From: Aphanomyces cochlioides
Lineage: Eukaryota; Oomycota; Saprolegniomycetes; Saprolegniales; Verrucalvaceae
Assembly (NCBI GenBank): GCA_019828595.1
Contig: JAHQRK010000002.1
Span: forward strand, 806,001-870,000
Direction: 5' to 3'
Length of the DNA: 64,000 nucleotides
Under the pieces are notes generated by a model that saw only the letters and a list, made by a program, of their open reading frames with translations, was not told the origin of the DNA and searched no databases. The position numbers and the translations under genes are program-made. Shown here piece after piece: positions 31,633 through 44,648 of the stretch (positions are counted from its first letter, which is position 1; each line of letters starts with the position of its first letter).

Positions 31633-32372
31633 GGCGCTCCTCCAAAGGAACCCCACTGGACTCTTTCAACCTGTATTAACGGACAAATGACGAATTGATT
31701 TTGTATCCAGATAAAAGAATCGATTATCCAGATAAACTATAAACTCCAATCTGACCCCACGAATGCGCGCCATTGAAAGAGAACCATCCAATCCTTATAC
31801 TTAGAAATAGAATACCACTCCAGTTGAAACCCACTAAACACAAACAATAAGAGCCATTCACTTGTCTGGACATACATTTCGAAATTTGCAATGGACAGTC
31901 TATATGACTTGTCCGATGTCTCGGACTACACGTTCGACAGGGTTATGAAGGAAACAGTCAGCGAGTCAGCCGCTGTTGAATGGTGCATGAAAGTAAGTTG
32001 AAACCCCTGTTGAATGAAACTCACAGTCAAATGAAGGTGTGTGGGAAGTACGTGTGAAACAGTACTTGAAGGCCATGCGAGGTGTTCAAATTGACGACCT
32101 TCAATTTTACCTTGATCAGTTCATGTGGCGAAGCAAAACGCAACAGGTAGTATGTATTTTAAAGGCGTAGTGATAGCTATTCGTAAAACCTATATCTAAT
32201 ACATGACAGCGTTCATTACATTCCATGTCACTTTGTTCCGTCCAAGGAAATATCCATGGATTTTCGGATAATTTCCGGATATCCATGGATATTTCCTTGG
32301 ATGTTTCGATGGATATGCGAATGGTTTAATACAGATTGAAAGAGTCCAGTGGGGTTCCTTTGGAGGAGCGCC
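31633..32372 (+). mobile_element. 740-bp inverted-repeat transposon, unit 4
   Basis: Same element, same CATCTCGT duplication (31625-31632, 32373-32380) and same site as unit 3; spliced gene at 31891-32170. Its internal hairpin (32241-32301) has a perfect 21-bp stem with a 19-nt loop. Confidence 0.88.
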
Positions 32373-33052
32373 CATCTCGTCTTTGGCAGGTATTATTTTA
32401 AGTAATAGGACAATATTTTCATTTTGTATGTGGAATTGTTTGATTATTAATATTATCGGCAACTGACACGTCTGGGTTCCGTCGTGACAAAACATGACAC
32501 CAAGTATTGAGCAACACACCAAATATTTGACAACATCACACCAAATGGATGTTTGCCATGGATATCGGGCAATATAACCTTGAGTGGTCAAATGAGTTGA
32601 TGTTGGTTGGAAGTGCTGACTACTATGAACGAACTTGTCTCAAATTGCTCATTTTGTACTTGGATAAAGTATGTAAAAATTGCTAATTTTGTACTTGGAT
32701 AAAGTATATAAAAATTGCTCATTTGTTGACTTGGCGTTTGTATGTAAAAATTGCTCATTTGTTGACTTGACGTTTGTATGTGAAAATTACTCTCGTACTT
32801 AGTCTCGTACTTACGTGTTGCGTTAGAGCCTTAAGTAATAGATAGGGTGAGGCCAGGGCTACGCCCCTGGGTAGAGCGTTTTGCTTTGGAAATAACAAAG
32901 ATTTGCTCACACACATGAAACGTTTGAAGCCATACTATGAATTTTGAATTTGATTCAGGCCCAGTTCGAAGTAAAAAAATAAGTTAACGCCGAGCATTCT
33001 GATTGGCTACTGTTGACTGACGAATATTATTTTTCGTCAGGAGATAAATCAT

Positions 33053-33464
33053 GTCCTGACCAAAAAACCGTCATCTCGTACCGAAAGAAAAATAAATTAT
33101 CCAATCAGAGATCATATTATTTTGAAACTAAGGAGACGGCATTTACTTCGCACTCCTTATTCACTTCTTTCTTATTTTACTTCGAATTGGCCTCAATAGT
33201 TTCCCTGTTTTGTTGTGCAAAAATGCCAGTACTTGCACAGATAACACGAACGACTTATCAGTGATAATACAGACGCTCGAGGTACCCAGTCCTATTCACG
33301 GCGCATTTGACGGCAAGACACTGATGACCATGCGTTTAGATGATGCTCAAGGCGACTACCAACACGTCGGAGACATAGTATATCTAGATGGAGAAAGGCG
33401 AACATTAGATGGTAATCTACGGTTGTGTCCAATGTGAGCGTGGCATGTGGTGGGTGGAGGTTCT
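33053..33464 (+). other. Foreign 412-bp segment, unit 5
   Basis: Same segment as in unit 4; the 75-codon frame at 33210-33437 is intact. Confidence 0.6.
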
Positions 33465-33916
33465 ACTGGCTTGTTCTTCGTCCGCAGGCAACAGTGGTCC
33501 AATCAAATGATGCAAAGCGCCTTGGATTGTATAAGATCTCGGCCCACCGTTGCCGTGAATAATTTCTTGGGTACCAATAGATGTAAAGACAAAGAGGGCG
33601 TTGTACCGGCGAGTGTTATTGACAAACCCTCTGGTTTTGAACAAAGCAATGTATTCGCGAAACTCGGGTGTGTCAGGCCAGGTAGCAACAGGCAGCACTC
33701 GAGTGCCTCCACCGCAGCAGTCCTTTTCTTCGCCTGGCCAAATCTTCGCTTCGCAATAGCGGCAAATCGAACGCTGCTCATAGTATGAAGAGGCACCAAT
33801 GATTCATCGAAGTCATCGAAACTGACGCGTGCACTGTTGTGATCACTCTTCTTCTTCGGGCGACCCTTGGGTTTATTCCGGAGACTTAATCCTTGCTCGC
33901 GAGGAGGGTACATCAA
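33417..33916 (-). pseudogene. Rep N-terminal remnant, unit 5 (frameshifted)
   Basis: A missing A near 33780 (CTGCTCATAG for CTGCTCAATAG) breaks the Rep remnant into 33417-33698 and the start at 33916. Confidence 0.75.
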
Positions 33917-34817
33917 TCAAATCCACATCCACGTTTAGCGGAGGATCAGCATTTGCCAAGGCAAGTAATTGATTGTCAGTGTTGCAATCCACATTTCCAT
34001 CGGAAATATCTTCTTCCTTGGTTTCTTCTTCACCTCCTTCATTCATACGGTTAGGTTGTAGCGCAGCATAGATCCTTCGATTGTCAACTGTGCGCTCGCG
34101 ATCTTCTTGCTCCTGAGTTGCCAGAATCTTGAGATGATGGTCACTTTGAGCGTGATAATGGATTCCGTCTTCTCCCTCCTTGGTTTCCTCTTCGTCGCTC
34201 TTATCCATGTCCGTATGGTGCAAAATGATGGCACCCCGCCCTTGATTCGCAACCTCAGTGTTGTGCTTTTTTTCGCGAGCACGTTTGTTGTATTCCGCCT
34301 TCTTGGATCTTTTCATAGCCACCTCTTTGTCGAAGTCTTCCACGATAGCTTGCTGTTGCTGTTCGCGAGCACGATTGTTGTACTCCGCCTTTAGGAGAGC
34401 TTGCCGTTTCTTTTCGTGAGCACGATTGTTGTACTCCGCCTTTAGGAGAGCTTGCCGCTTCTTTTCGTGAGCACGATTGTTGTACTCCGCCTTTAGGAGA
34501 GCTTGCCGTTTCTTTTCGCGAGCACGATTGTTGTACTCCGCCTTCTTGGCCTTTCTCATAGCCACCTCGTCGTTAATATTGCTCTGATTCAAGGCATCGT
34601 CATCCACAGCCCAGCCATTAGCTCCAGATGATGCAGACTCTTGTTCGGTAGTATGCACTTCATTCCGCTCTGCTTGCTTGCCAGGTTCGGAGTTATCGAT
34701 CGCATGTCCTTGATTGTCATTGTCATGATTGCCATTGCCTTTGCCTTTCTTAGAGGCCGAGTAGTTGTTATTTTCTACGCAGAAAACTGCGTCAGACAAA
34801 TGTTCATACAAAAACAT
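33873..34817 (-). CDS. Basic-repeat frame, unit 5
   Basis: Four 17-residue repeats and the longer KGKGNGN stretch. Confidence 0.65.
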   Translation of the reverse strand: MFLYEHLSDAVFCVENNNYSASKKGKGNGNHDNDNQGHAIDNSEPGKQAERNEVHTTEQESASSGANGWAVDDDALNQSNINDEVAMRKAKKAEYNNRAREKKRQALLKAEYNNRAHEKKRQALLKAEYNNRAHEKKRQALLKAEYNNRAREQQQQAIVEDFDKEVAMKRSKKAEYNKRAREKKHNTEVANQGRGAIILHHTDMDKSDEEETKEGEDGIHYHAQSDHHLKILATQEQEDRERTVDNRRIYAALQPNRMNEGGEEETKEEDISDGNVDCNTDNQLLALANADPPLNVDVDLIDVPSSRARIKSPE

Positions 34818-35516
34818 CAACACAAAAATGATAATGTGATTGGATCGTAAAAATACTGTGGATATGTGTCCCGCCACTTAAGCTTAACATAATGTGGTTT
34901 GCCAGAAAATACTACTCATTTCTTTCATAAATCGTACAGAGTTCGCGGTATTTATTAAACATCACTTTGTTTAATATCGCGTATTGAACTCGTACATCCA
35001 ATGAGTTGAAACTTTGATACTGGGTAATACACCTGCTAAGTATCATGAAACACCCCTGAAGTGTTTCAATCTACTCGCCGTAGGCCCACTATCAACAGTG
35101 GTACTCCGTCAAAAAAAGGTAGCACCATCAGTTGCAATAGTGGTAACCAACGTCACACATTGTCCCCTTACTGTAAAAAGTTGAACTATGGGGAGAGGAT
35201 TTACTCGTCCAAAGTCAATATGAAAATACAGTAAAAACACACGTTTTAGCTGTCCCTGGCTGCTCTATGAAAATGTCCGGTATTTCGAGCCAAAAAAGCC
35301 CTACTTCGTAACATTCGCATATCGCGTCGGAATTCGCCTTTCGGAGTCCAAGCCTCTGGCCAGGGTATGGCTTAAAGTGGCAGAAAGGGCTCGTCACCCT
35401 ACTGCACAGTGTGTTGACCGCTTATTCAGCGGCCTTTTCTGCCCCAGTGAAGCTATCCTAAGACATGCATCTCACCTTGCATCGTCCCAGAAAAACCCAA
35501 TTGCCATGCATCTCGT

Positions 35517-36256
35517 GGCGCTCCTCCAAAGGAACCCCACTGGACTCTTTCAACCTGTATTAACGGACAAATGACGAATTGATTTTGTATCCAGATAAAA
35601 GAATCGATTATCCAGATAAACTATAAACTCCAATCTGACCCCACGAATGCGCGCCATTGAAAGAGAACCATCCAATCCTTATACTTAGAAATAGAATACC
35701 ACTCCAGTTGAAACCCACTAAACACAAACAATAAGAGCCATTCACTTGTCTGGACATACATTTCGAAATTTGCAATGGACAGTCTATATGACTTGTCCGA
35801 TGTCTCGGACTACACGTTCGACAGGGTTATGAAGGAAACAGTCAGCGAGTCAGCCGCTGTTGAATGGTGCATGAAAGTAAGTTGAAACCCCTGTTGAATG
35901 AAACTCACAGTCAAATGAAGGTGTGTGGGAAGTACGTGTGAAACAGTACTTGAAGGCCATGCGAGGTGTTCAAATTGACGACCTTCAATTTTACCTTGAT
36001 CAGTTCATGTGGCGAAGCAAAACGCAACAGGTAGTATGTATTTTAAAGGCGTAGTGATAGCTATTCGTAAAACCTATATCTAATACATGACAGCGTTCAT
36101 TACATTCCATGTCACTTTGTTCCGTCCAAGGAAATATCCATGGATTTTCGGATAATTTCCGGATATCCATGGATATTTCCTTGGATGTTTCGATGGATAT
36201 GCGAATGGTTTAATACAGATTGAAAGAGTCCAGTGGGGTTCCTTTGGAGGAGCGCC
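35517..36256 (+). mobile_element. 740-bp inverted-repeat transposon, unit 5
   Basis: Same element and CATCTCGT duplication; spliced gene at 35775-36054. Confidence 0.88.
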
Positions 36257-36936
36257 CATCTCGTCTTTGGCAGGTATTATTTTAAGTAATAGGACAATAT
36301 TTTCATTTTGTATGTGGAATTGTTTGATTATTAATATTATCGGCAACTGACACGTCTGGGTTCCGTCGTGACAAAACATGACACCAAGTATTGAGCAACA
36401 CACCAAATATTTGACAACATCACACCAAATGGATGTTTGCCATGGATATCGGGCAATATAACCTTGAGTGGTCAAATGAGTTGATGTTGGTTGGAAGTGC
36501 TGACTACTATGAACGAACTTGTCTCAAATTGCTCATTTTGTACTTGGATAAAGTATGTAAAAATTGCTAATTTTGTACTTGGATAAAGTATATAAAAATT
36601 GCTCATTTGTTGACTTGGCGTTTGTATGTAAAAATTGCTCATTTGTTGACTTGACGTTTGTATGTGAAAATTACTCTCGTACTTAGTCTCGTACTTACGT
36701 GTTGCGTTAGAGCCTTAAGTAATAGATAGGGTGAGGCCAGGGCTACGCCCCTGGGTAGAGCGTTTTGCTTTGGAAATAACAAAGATTTGCTCACACACAT
36801 GAAACGTTTGAAGCCATACTATGAATTTTGAATTTGATTCAGGCCCAGTTCGAAGTAAAAAAATAAGTTAACGCCGAGCATTCTGATTGGCTACTGTTGA
36901 CTGACGAATATTATTTTTCGTCAGGAGATAAATCAT

Positions 36937-37348
36937 GTCCTGACCAAAAAACCGTCATCTCGTACCGAAAGAAAAATAAATTATCCAATCAGAGATCATA
37001 TTATTTTGAAACTAAGGAGACGGCATTTACTTCGCACTCCTTATTCACTTCTTTCTTATTTTACTTCGAATTGGCCTCAATAGTTTCCCTGTTTTGTTGT
37101 GCAAAAATGCCAGTACTTGCACAGATAACACGAACGACTTATCAGTGATAATACAGACGCTCGAGGTACCCAGTCCTATTCACGGCGCATTTGACGGCAA
37201 GACACTGATGACCATGCGTTTAGATGATGCTCAAGGCGACTACCAACACGTCGGAGACATAGTATATCTAGATGGAGAAAGGCGAACATTAGATGGTAAT
37301 CTACGGTTGTGTCCAATGTGAGCGTGGCATGTGGTGGGTGGAGGTTCT
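36937..37348 (+). other. Foreign 412-bp segment, unit 6
   Basis: Frame at 37094-37321 intact. Confidence 0.6.
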
Positions 37349-37801
37349 ACTGGCTTGTTCTTCGTCCGCAGGCAACAGTGGTCCAATCAAATGATGCAAA
37401 GCGCCTTGGATTGTATAAGATCTCGGCCCACCGTTGCCGTGAATAATTTCTTGGGTACCAATAGATGTAAAGACAAAGAGGGCGTTGTACCGGCGAGTGT
37501 TATTGACAAACCCTCTGGTTTTGAACAAAGCAATGTATTCGCGAAACTCGGGTGTGTCAGGCCAGGTAGCAACAGGCAGCACTCGAGTGCCTCCACCGCA
37601 GCAGTCCTTTTCTTCGCCTGGCCAAATCTTCGCTTCGCAATAGCGGCAAATCGAACGCTGCTCAATAGTATGAAGAGGCACCAATGATTCATCGAAGTCA
37701 TCGAAACTGACGCGTGCACTGTTGTGATCACTCTTCTTCTTCGGGCGACCCTTGGGTTTATTCCGGAGACTTAATCCTTGCTCGCGAGGAGGGTACATCA
37801 A
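37301..37801 (-). pseudogene. Rep N-terminal remnant, unit 6
   Basis: 166 codons, same truncation point as unit 4, without the unit 5 deletion. Confidence 0.8.
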
Positions 37802-38651
37802 TCAAATCCACATCCACGTTTAGCGGAGGATCAGCATTTGCCAAGGCAAGTAATTGATTGTCAGTGTTGCAATCCACATTTCCATCGGAAATATCTTCTT
37901 CCTTGGTTTCTTCTTCACCTCCTTCATTCATACGGTTAGGTTGTAGCGCAGCATAGATCCTTCGATTGTCAACTGTGCGCTCGCGATCTTCTTGCTCCTG
38001 AGTTGCCAGAATCTTGAGATGATGGTCACTTTGAGCGTGATAATGGATTCCGTCTTCTCCCTCCTTGGTTTCCTCTTCGTCGCTCTTATCCATGTCCGTA
38101 TGGTGCAAAATGATGGCACCCCGCCCTTGATTCGCAACCTCAGTGTTGTGCTTTTTTTCGCGAGCACGTTTGTTGTATTCCGCCTTCTTGGATCTTTTCA
38201 TAGCCACCTCTTTGTCGAAGTCTTCCACGATAGCTTGCTGTTGCTGTTCGCGAGCACGATTGTTGTACTCCGCCTTTAGGAGAGCTTGCCGTTTCTTTTC
38301 GTGAGCACGATTGTTGTACTCCGCCTTTAGGAGAGCTTGCCGTTTCTTTTCGCGAGCACGATTGTTGTACTCCGCCTTCTTGGCCTTTCTCATAGCCACC
38401 TCGTCGTTAATATTGCTCTGATTCAAGGCATCGTCATCCACAGCCCAGCCATTAGCTCCAGATGATGCAGACTCTTGTTCGGTAGTATGCACTTCATTCC
38501 GCTCTGCTTGCTTGCCAGGTTCGGAGTTATCGATCGCATGTCCTTGATTGTCATTGTCATGATTGCCATTGCCTTTGCCTTTCTTAGAGGCCGAGTAGTT
38601 GTTATTTTCTACGCAGAAAACTGCGTCAGACAAATGTTCATACAAAAACAT
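37758..38651 (-). CDS. Basic-repeat frame, unit 6
   Basis: Three 17-residue repeats. Confidence 0.65.
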   Translation of the reverse strand: MFLYEHLSDAVFCVENNNYSASKKGKGNGNHDNDNQGHAIDNSEPGKQAERNEVHTTEQESASSGANGWAVDDDALNQSNINDEVAMRKAKKAEYNNRAREKKRQALLKAEYNNRAHEKKRQALLKAEYNNRAREQQQQAIVEDFDKEVAMKRSKKAEYNKRAREKKHNTEVANQGRGAIILHHTDMDKSDEEETKEGEDGIHYHAQSDHHLKILATQEQEDRERTVDNRRIYAALQPNRMNEGGEEETKEEDISDGNVDCNTDNQLLALANADPPLNVDVDLIDVPSSRARIKSPE

Positions 38652-39350
38652 CAACACAAAAATGATAATGTGATTGGATCGTAAAAATACTGTGGATATG
38701 TGTCCCGCCACTTAAGCTTAACATAATGTGGTTTGCCAGAAAATACTACTCATTTCTTTCATAAATCGTACAGAGTTCGCGGTATTTATTAAACATCACT
38801 TTGTTTAATATCGCGTATTGAACTCGTACATCCAATGAGTTGAAACTTTGATACTGGGTAATACACCTGCTAAGTATCATGAAACACCCCTGAAGTGTTT
38901 CAATCTACTCGCCGTAGGCCCACTATCAACAGTGGTACTCCGTCAAAAAAAGGTAGCACCATCAGTTGCAATAGTGGTAACCAACGTCACACATTGTCCC
39001 CTTACTGTAAAAAGTTGAACTATGGGGAGAGGATTTACTCGTCCAAAGTCAATATGAAAATACAGTAAAAACACACGTTTTAGCTGTCCCTGGCTGCTCT
39101 ATGAAAATGTCCGGTATTTCGAGCCAAAAAAGCCCTACTTCGTAACATTCGCATATCGCGTCGGAATTCGCCTTTCGGAGTCCAAGCCTCTGGCCAGGGT
39201 ATGGCTTAAAGTGGCAGAAAGGGCTCGTCACCCTACTGCACAGTGTGTTGACCGCTTATTCAGCGGCCTTTTCTGCCCCAGTGAAGCTATCCTAAGACAT
39301 GCATCTCACCTTGCATCGTCCCAGAAAAACCCAATTGCCATGCATCTCGT

Positions 39351-40090
39351 GGCGCTCCTCCAAAGGAACCCCACTGGACTCTTTCAACCTGTATTAACGG
39401 ACAAATGACGAATTGATTTTGTATCCAGATAAAAGAATCGATTATCCAGATAAACTATAAACTCCAATCTGACCCCACGAATGCGCGCCATTGAAAGAGA
39501 ACCATCCAATCCTTATACTTAGAAATAGAATACCACTCCAGTTGAAACCCACTAAACACAAACAATAAGAGCCATTCACTTGTCTGGACATACATTTCGA
39601 AATTTGCAATGGACAGTCTATATGACTTGTCCGATGTCTCGGACTACACGTTCGACAGGGTTATGAAGGAAACAGTCAGCGAGTCAGCCGCTGTTGAATG
39701 GTGCATGAAAGTAAGTTGAAACCCCTGTTGAATGAAACTCACAGTCAAATGAAGGTGTGTGGGAAGTACGTGTGAAACAGTACTTGAAGGCCATGCGAGG
39801 TGTTCAAATTGACGACCTTCAATTTTACCTTGATCAGTTCATGTGGCGAAGCAAAACGCAACAGGTAGTATGTATTTTAAAGGCGTAGTGATAGCTATTC
39901 GTAAAACCTATATCTAATACATGACAGCGTTCATTACATTCCATGTCACTTTGTTCCGTCCAAGGAAATATCCATGGATTTTCGGATAATTTCCGGATAT
40001 CCATGGATATTTCCTTGGATGTTTCGATGGATATGCGAATGGTTTAATACAGATTGAAAGAGTCCAGTGGGGTTCCTTTGGAGGAGCGCC
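39351..40090 (+). mobile_element. 740-bp inverted-repeat transposon, unit 6
   Basis: Same element and duplication; spliced gene at 39609-39888. Confidence 0.88.
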
Positions 40091-40770
40091 CATCTCGTCT
40101 TTGGCAGGTATTATTTTAAGTAATAGGACAATATTTTCATTTTGTATGTGGAATTGTTTGATTATTAATATTATCGGCAACTGACACGTCTGGGTTCCGT
40201 CGTGACAAAACATGACACCAAGTATTGAGCAACACACCAAATATTTGACAACATCACACCAAATGGATGTTTGCCATGGATATCGGGCAATATAACCTTG
40301 AGTGGTCAAATGAGTTGATGTTGGTTGGAAGTGCTGACTACTATGAACGAACTTGTCTCAAATTGCTCATTTTGTACTTGGATAAAGTATGTAAAAATTG
40401 CTAATTTTGTACTTGGATAAAGTATATAAAAATTGCTCATTTGTTGACTTGGCGTTTGTATGTAAAAATTGCTCATTTGTTGACTTGACGTTTGTATGTG
40501 AAAATTACTCTCGTACTTAGTCTCGTACTTACGTGTTGCGTTAGAGCCTTAAGTAATAGATAGGGTGAGGCCAGGGCTACGCCCCTGGGTAGAGCGTTTT
40601 GCTTTGGAAATAACAAAGATTTGCTCACACACATGAAACGTTTGAAGCCATACTATGAATTTTGAATTTGATTCAGGCCCAGTTCGAAGTAAAAAAATAA
40701 GTTAACGCCGAGCATTCTGATTGGCTACTGTTGACTGACGAATATTATTTTTCGTCAGGAGATAAATCAT

Positions 40771-41182
40771 GTCCTGACCAAAAAACCGTCATCTCGTACC
40801 GAAAGAAAAATAAATTATCCAATCAGAGATCATATTATTTTGAAACTAAGGAGACGGCATTTACTTCGCACTCCTTATTCACTTCTTTCTTATTTTACTT
40901 CGAATTGGCCTCAATAGTTTCCCTGTTTTGTTGTGCAAAAATGCCAGTACTTGCACAGATAACACGAACGACTTATCAGTGATAATACAGACGCTCGAGG
41001 TACCCAGTCCTATTCACGGCGCATTTGACGGCAAGACACTGATGACCATGCGTTTAGATGATGCTCAAGGCGACTACCAACACGTCGGAGACATAGTATA
41101 TCTAGATGGAGAAAGGCGAACATTAGATGGTAATCTACGGTTGTGTCCAATGTGAGCGTGGCATGTGGTGGGTGGAGGTTCT
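40771..41182 (+). other. Foreign 412-bp segment, unit 7
   Basis: Frame at 40928-41155 intact. Confidence 0.6.
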
Positions 41183-41635
41183 ACTGGCTTGTTCTTCGTC
41201 CGCAGGCAACATTGGTCCAATTAAATGATGCAAATCGCCTTGTATTGTATAAGATCTCGGCCCACCGTTGCCGTGAATAATTTCTTGGGTACCAATAGAT
41301 GTAAAGACAAAGAGGGCGTTGTACCGGCGAGTGTTATTGACAAACCCTCTGGTTTTGAACAAAGCAATGTATTCGCGAAACTCGGGTGTGTCAGGCCAGG
41401 TAGCAACAGGCAGCACTCGAGTGCCTCCACCGCAGCAGTCCTTTTCTTCGCCTGGCCAAATCTTCGCTTCGCAATAGCGGCAAATCGAACGCTGCTCAAT
41501 AGTATGAAGAGGCACCAATGATTCATCGAAGTCATCGAAACTGACGCGTGCACTGTTGTGATCACTCTTCTTCTTCGGGCGACCCTTGGGTTTATTCCGG
41601 AGACTTAATCCTTGCTCGCGAGGAGGGTACATCAA
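41135..41635 (-). pseudogene. Rep N-terminal remnant, unit 7
   Basis: 166 codons with a private change (IQGDLHHLIGPM). Confidence 0.8.
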
Positions 41636-42530
41636 TCAAATCCACATCCACGTTTAGCGGAGGATCAGCATTTGCCAAGGCAAGTAATTGATTGTCAGTG
41701 TTGCAATCCACATTTCCATCGGAAATATCTTCTTCCTTGGTTTCTTCTTCACCTCCTTCATTCATACGGTTAGGTTGTAGCGCAGCATAGATCCTTCGAT
41801 TGTCAACTGTGCGCTCGCGATCTTCTTGCTCCTGAGTTGCCAGAATCTTGAGATGATGGTCACTTTGAGCGTGATAATGGATTCCGTCTTCTCCCTCCTT
41901 GGTTTCCTCTTCGTCGCTCTTATCCATGTCCGTATGGTGCAAAATGATGGCACCCCGCCCTTGATTCGCAACCTCAGTGTTGTGCTTTTTTTCGCGAGCA
42001 CGTTTGTTGTATTCCGCCTTCTTGGATCTTTTCATAGCCACCTCTTTGTCGAAGTCTTCCACGATAGCTTGCTGTTGCTGTTCGCGAGCACGATTGTTGT
42101 ACTCCGCCTTTAGGAGAGCTTGCCGTTTCTTTTCGTGAGCACGATTGTTGTACTCCGCCTTTAGGAGAGCTTGCCGCTTCTTTTCGTGAGCACGATTGTT
42201 GTACTCCGCCTTTAGGAGAGCTTGCCGTTTCTTTTCGCGAGCACGATTGTTGTACTCCGCCTTCTTGGCCTTTCTCATAGCCACCTCGTCGTTAATATTG
42301 CTCTGATTCAAGGCATCGTCATCCACAGCCCAGCCATTAGCTCCAGATGATGCAGACTCTTGTTCGGTAGTATGCACTTCATTCCGCTCTGCTTGCTTGC
42401 CAGGTTCGGAGTTATCGATCGCATGTCCTTGATTGTCATTGTCATGATTGCCATTGCCTTTCTTAGAGGCCGAGTAGTTGTTATTTTCTACGCAGAAAAC
42501 TGCGTCAGACAAATGTTCATACAAAAACAT
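41592..42530 (-). CDS. Basic-repeat frame, unit 7
   Basis: Four 17-residue repeats. Confidence 0.65.
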   Translation of the reverse strand: MFLYEHLSDAVFCVENNNYSASKKGNGNHDNDNQGHAIDNSEPGKQAERNEVHTTEQESASSGANGWAVDDDALNQSNINDEVAMRKAKKAEYNNRAREKKRQALLKAEYNNRAHEKKRQALLKAEYNNRAHEKKRQALLKAEYNNRAREQQQQAIVEDFDKEVAMKRSKKAEYNKRAREKKHNTEVANQGRGAIILHHTDMDKSDEEETKEGEDGIHYHAQSDHHLKILATQEQEDRERTVDNRRIYAALQPNRMNEGGEEETKEEDISDGNVDCNTDNQLLALANADPPLNVDVDLIDVPSSRARIKSPE

Positions 42531-43228
42531 CAACACAAAAATGATACTGTGATTGGATCGTAAAAATACTGTGGATATGTGTCCCGCCACTTAAGCTTAA
42601 CATAATGTGGTTTGCCAGAAAATACTACTCATTTCTTTCATAAATCGTACAGAGTTCGCGGTATTTATTAAACATCACTTTGTTTAATATCGCGTATTGA
42701 ACTCGTACATCCAATGAGTTGAAACTTTGATACTGGGTAATACACCTGCTAAGTATCATGAAACACCCCTGAAGTGTTTCAATCTACTCGCCGTAGGCCC
42801 ACTATCAACAGTGGTACTCCGTCAAAAAAAGTAGCACCATCAGTTGCAATAGTGGTAACCAACGTTACACATTGTCCCCTTACTGTAAAAAGTTGAACTA
42901 TGGGGAGAGGATTTACTCGTCCAAAGTCAATATGAAAATACAGTAAAAACACACGTTTTAGCTGTCCCTGGCTGCTCTATGAAAATGTCCGGTATTTCGA
43001 GCCAAAAAAGCCCTACTTCGTAACATTCGCATATCGCGTCGGAATTCGCCTTTCGGAGTCCAAGCCTCTGGCCAGGGTATGGCTTAAAGTGGCAGAAAGG
43101 GCTCGTCACCCTACTGCACAGTGTGTTGACCGCTTATTCAGCGGCCTTTTCTGCCCCAGTGAAGCTATCCTAAGACATGCATCTCACCTTGCATCGTCCC
43201 AGAAAAACCCAATTGCCATGCATCTCGT

Positions 43229-43968
43229 GGCGCTCCTCCAAAGGAACCCCACTGGACTCTTTCAACCTGTATTAACGGACAAATGACGAATTGATTTTGT
43301 ATCCAGATAAAAGAATCGATTATCCAGATAAACTATAAACTCCAATCTGACCCCACGAATGCGCGCCATTGAAAGAGAACCATCCAATCCTTATACTTAG
43401 AAATAGAATACCACTCCAGTTGAAACCCACTAAACACAAACAATAAGAGCCATTCACTTGTCTGGACATACATTTCGAAATTTGCAATGGACAGTCTATA
43501 TGACTTGTCCGATGTCTCGGACTACACGTTCGACAGGGTTATGAAGGAAACAGTCAGCGAGTCAGCCGCTGTTGAATGGTGCATGAAAGTAAGTTGAAAC
43601 CCCTGTTGAATGAAACTCACAGTCAAATGAAGGTGTGTGGGAAGTACGTGTGAAACAGTACTTGAAGGCCATGCGAGGTGTTCAAATTGACGACCTTCAA
43701 TTTTACCTTGATCAGTTCATGTGGCGAAGCAAAACGCAACAGGTAGTATGTATTTTAAAGGCGTAGTGATAGCTATTCGTAAAACCTATATCTAATACAT
43801 GACAGCGTTCATTACATTCCATGTCACTTTGTTCCGTCCAAGGAAATATCCATGGATTTTCGGATAATTTCCGGATATCCATGGATATTTCCTTGGATGT
43901 TTCGATGGATATGCGAATGGTTTAATACAGATTGAAAGAGTCCAGTGGGGTTCCTTTGGAGGAGCGCC
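43229..43968 (+). mobile_element. 740-bp inverted-repeat transposon, unit 7
   Basis: Same element and duplication; spliced gene at 43487-43766. Last filled site in the array. Confidence 0.88.
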
Positions 43969-44648
43969 CATCTCGTCTTTGGCAGGTATTATTTTAAGTA
44001 ATAGGACAATATTTTCATTTTGTATGTGGAATTGTTTGATTATTAATATTATCGGCAACTGACACGTCTGGGTTCCGTCGTGACAAAACATGACACCAAG
44101 TATTGAGCAACACACCAAATATTTGACAACATCACACCAAATGGATGTTTGCCATGGATATCGGGCAATATAACCTTGAGTGGTCAAATGAGTTGATGTT
44201 GGTTGGAAGTGCTGACTACTATGAACGAACTTGTCTCAAATTGCTCATTTTGTACTTGGATAAAGTATGTAAAAATTGCTAATTTTGTACTTGGATAAAG
44301 TATATAAAAATTGCTCATTTGTTGACTTGGCGTTTGTATGTAAAAATTGCTCATTTGTTGACTTGACGTTTGTATGTGAAAATTACTCTCGTACTTAGTC
44401 TCGTACTTACGTGTTGCGTTAGAGCCTTAAGTAATAGATAGGGTGAGGCCAGGGCTACGCCCCTGGGTAGAGCGTTTTGCTTTGGAAATAACAAAGATTT
44501 GCTCACACACATGAAACGTTTGAAGCCATACTATGAATTTTTAATTTGATTCAGGCCCAGTTCGAAGTAAAAAAATAAGTTAACGCCGAGCATTCTGATT
44601 GGCTACTGTTGACTGACGAATATTATTTTTCGTCAGGAGATAAATCAT

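Larger units (their letters stand above)
29018..32842 (-). mobile_element. Helitron unit 4 (3825 bp, short class)
   Basis: First internally deleted unit: about 200 bp of 3' terminus, 412 bp of foreign sequence, the N-terminal remnant of Rep, the basic-repeat frame and the 5' end with the nested transposon. Its 3' terminal hairpin is damaged (TGGG to G), unlike the other short units. Confidence 0.9.
32843..36726 (-). mobile_element. Helitron unit 5 (3884 bp, short class)
   Basis: Differs from unit 4 by one extra 51-bp coding repeat, a 6-bp insertion (KGKGNGN), a restored 3' hairpin and a one-base deletion near 33780. Confidence 0.9.
36727..40560 (-). mobile_element. Helitron unit 6 (3834 bp, short class)
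   Basis: Short-class layout; three coding repeats and the KGKGNGN form. Confidence 0.9.
40561..44438 (-). mobile_element. Helitron unit 7 (3878 bp, short class)
   Basis: Four coding repeats and the shorter KGNGN form. Shares with unit 8 the private changes ATCGCCTTGTATTG near 41232 (long class: GCGCCTTGGATTG). Confidence 0.9.
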
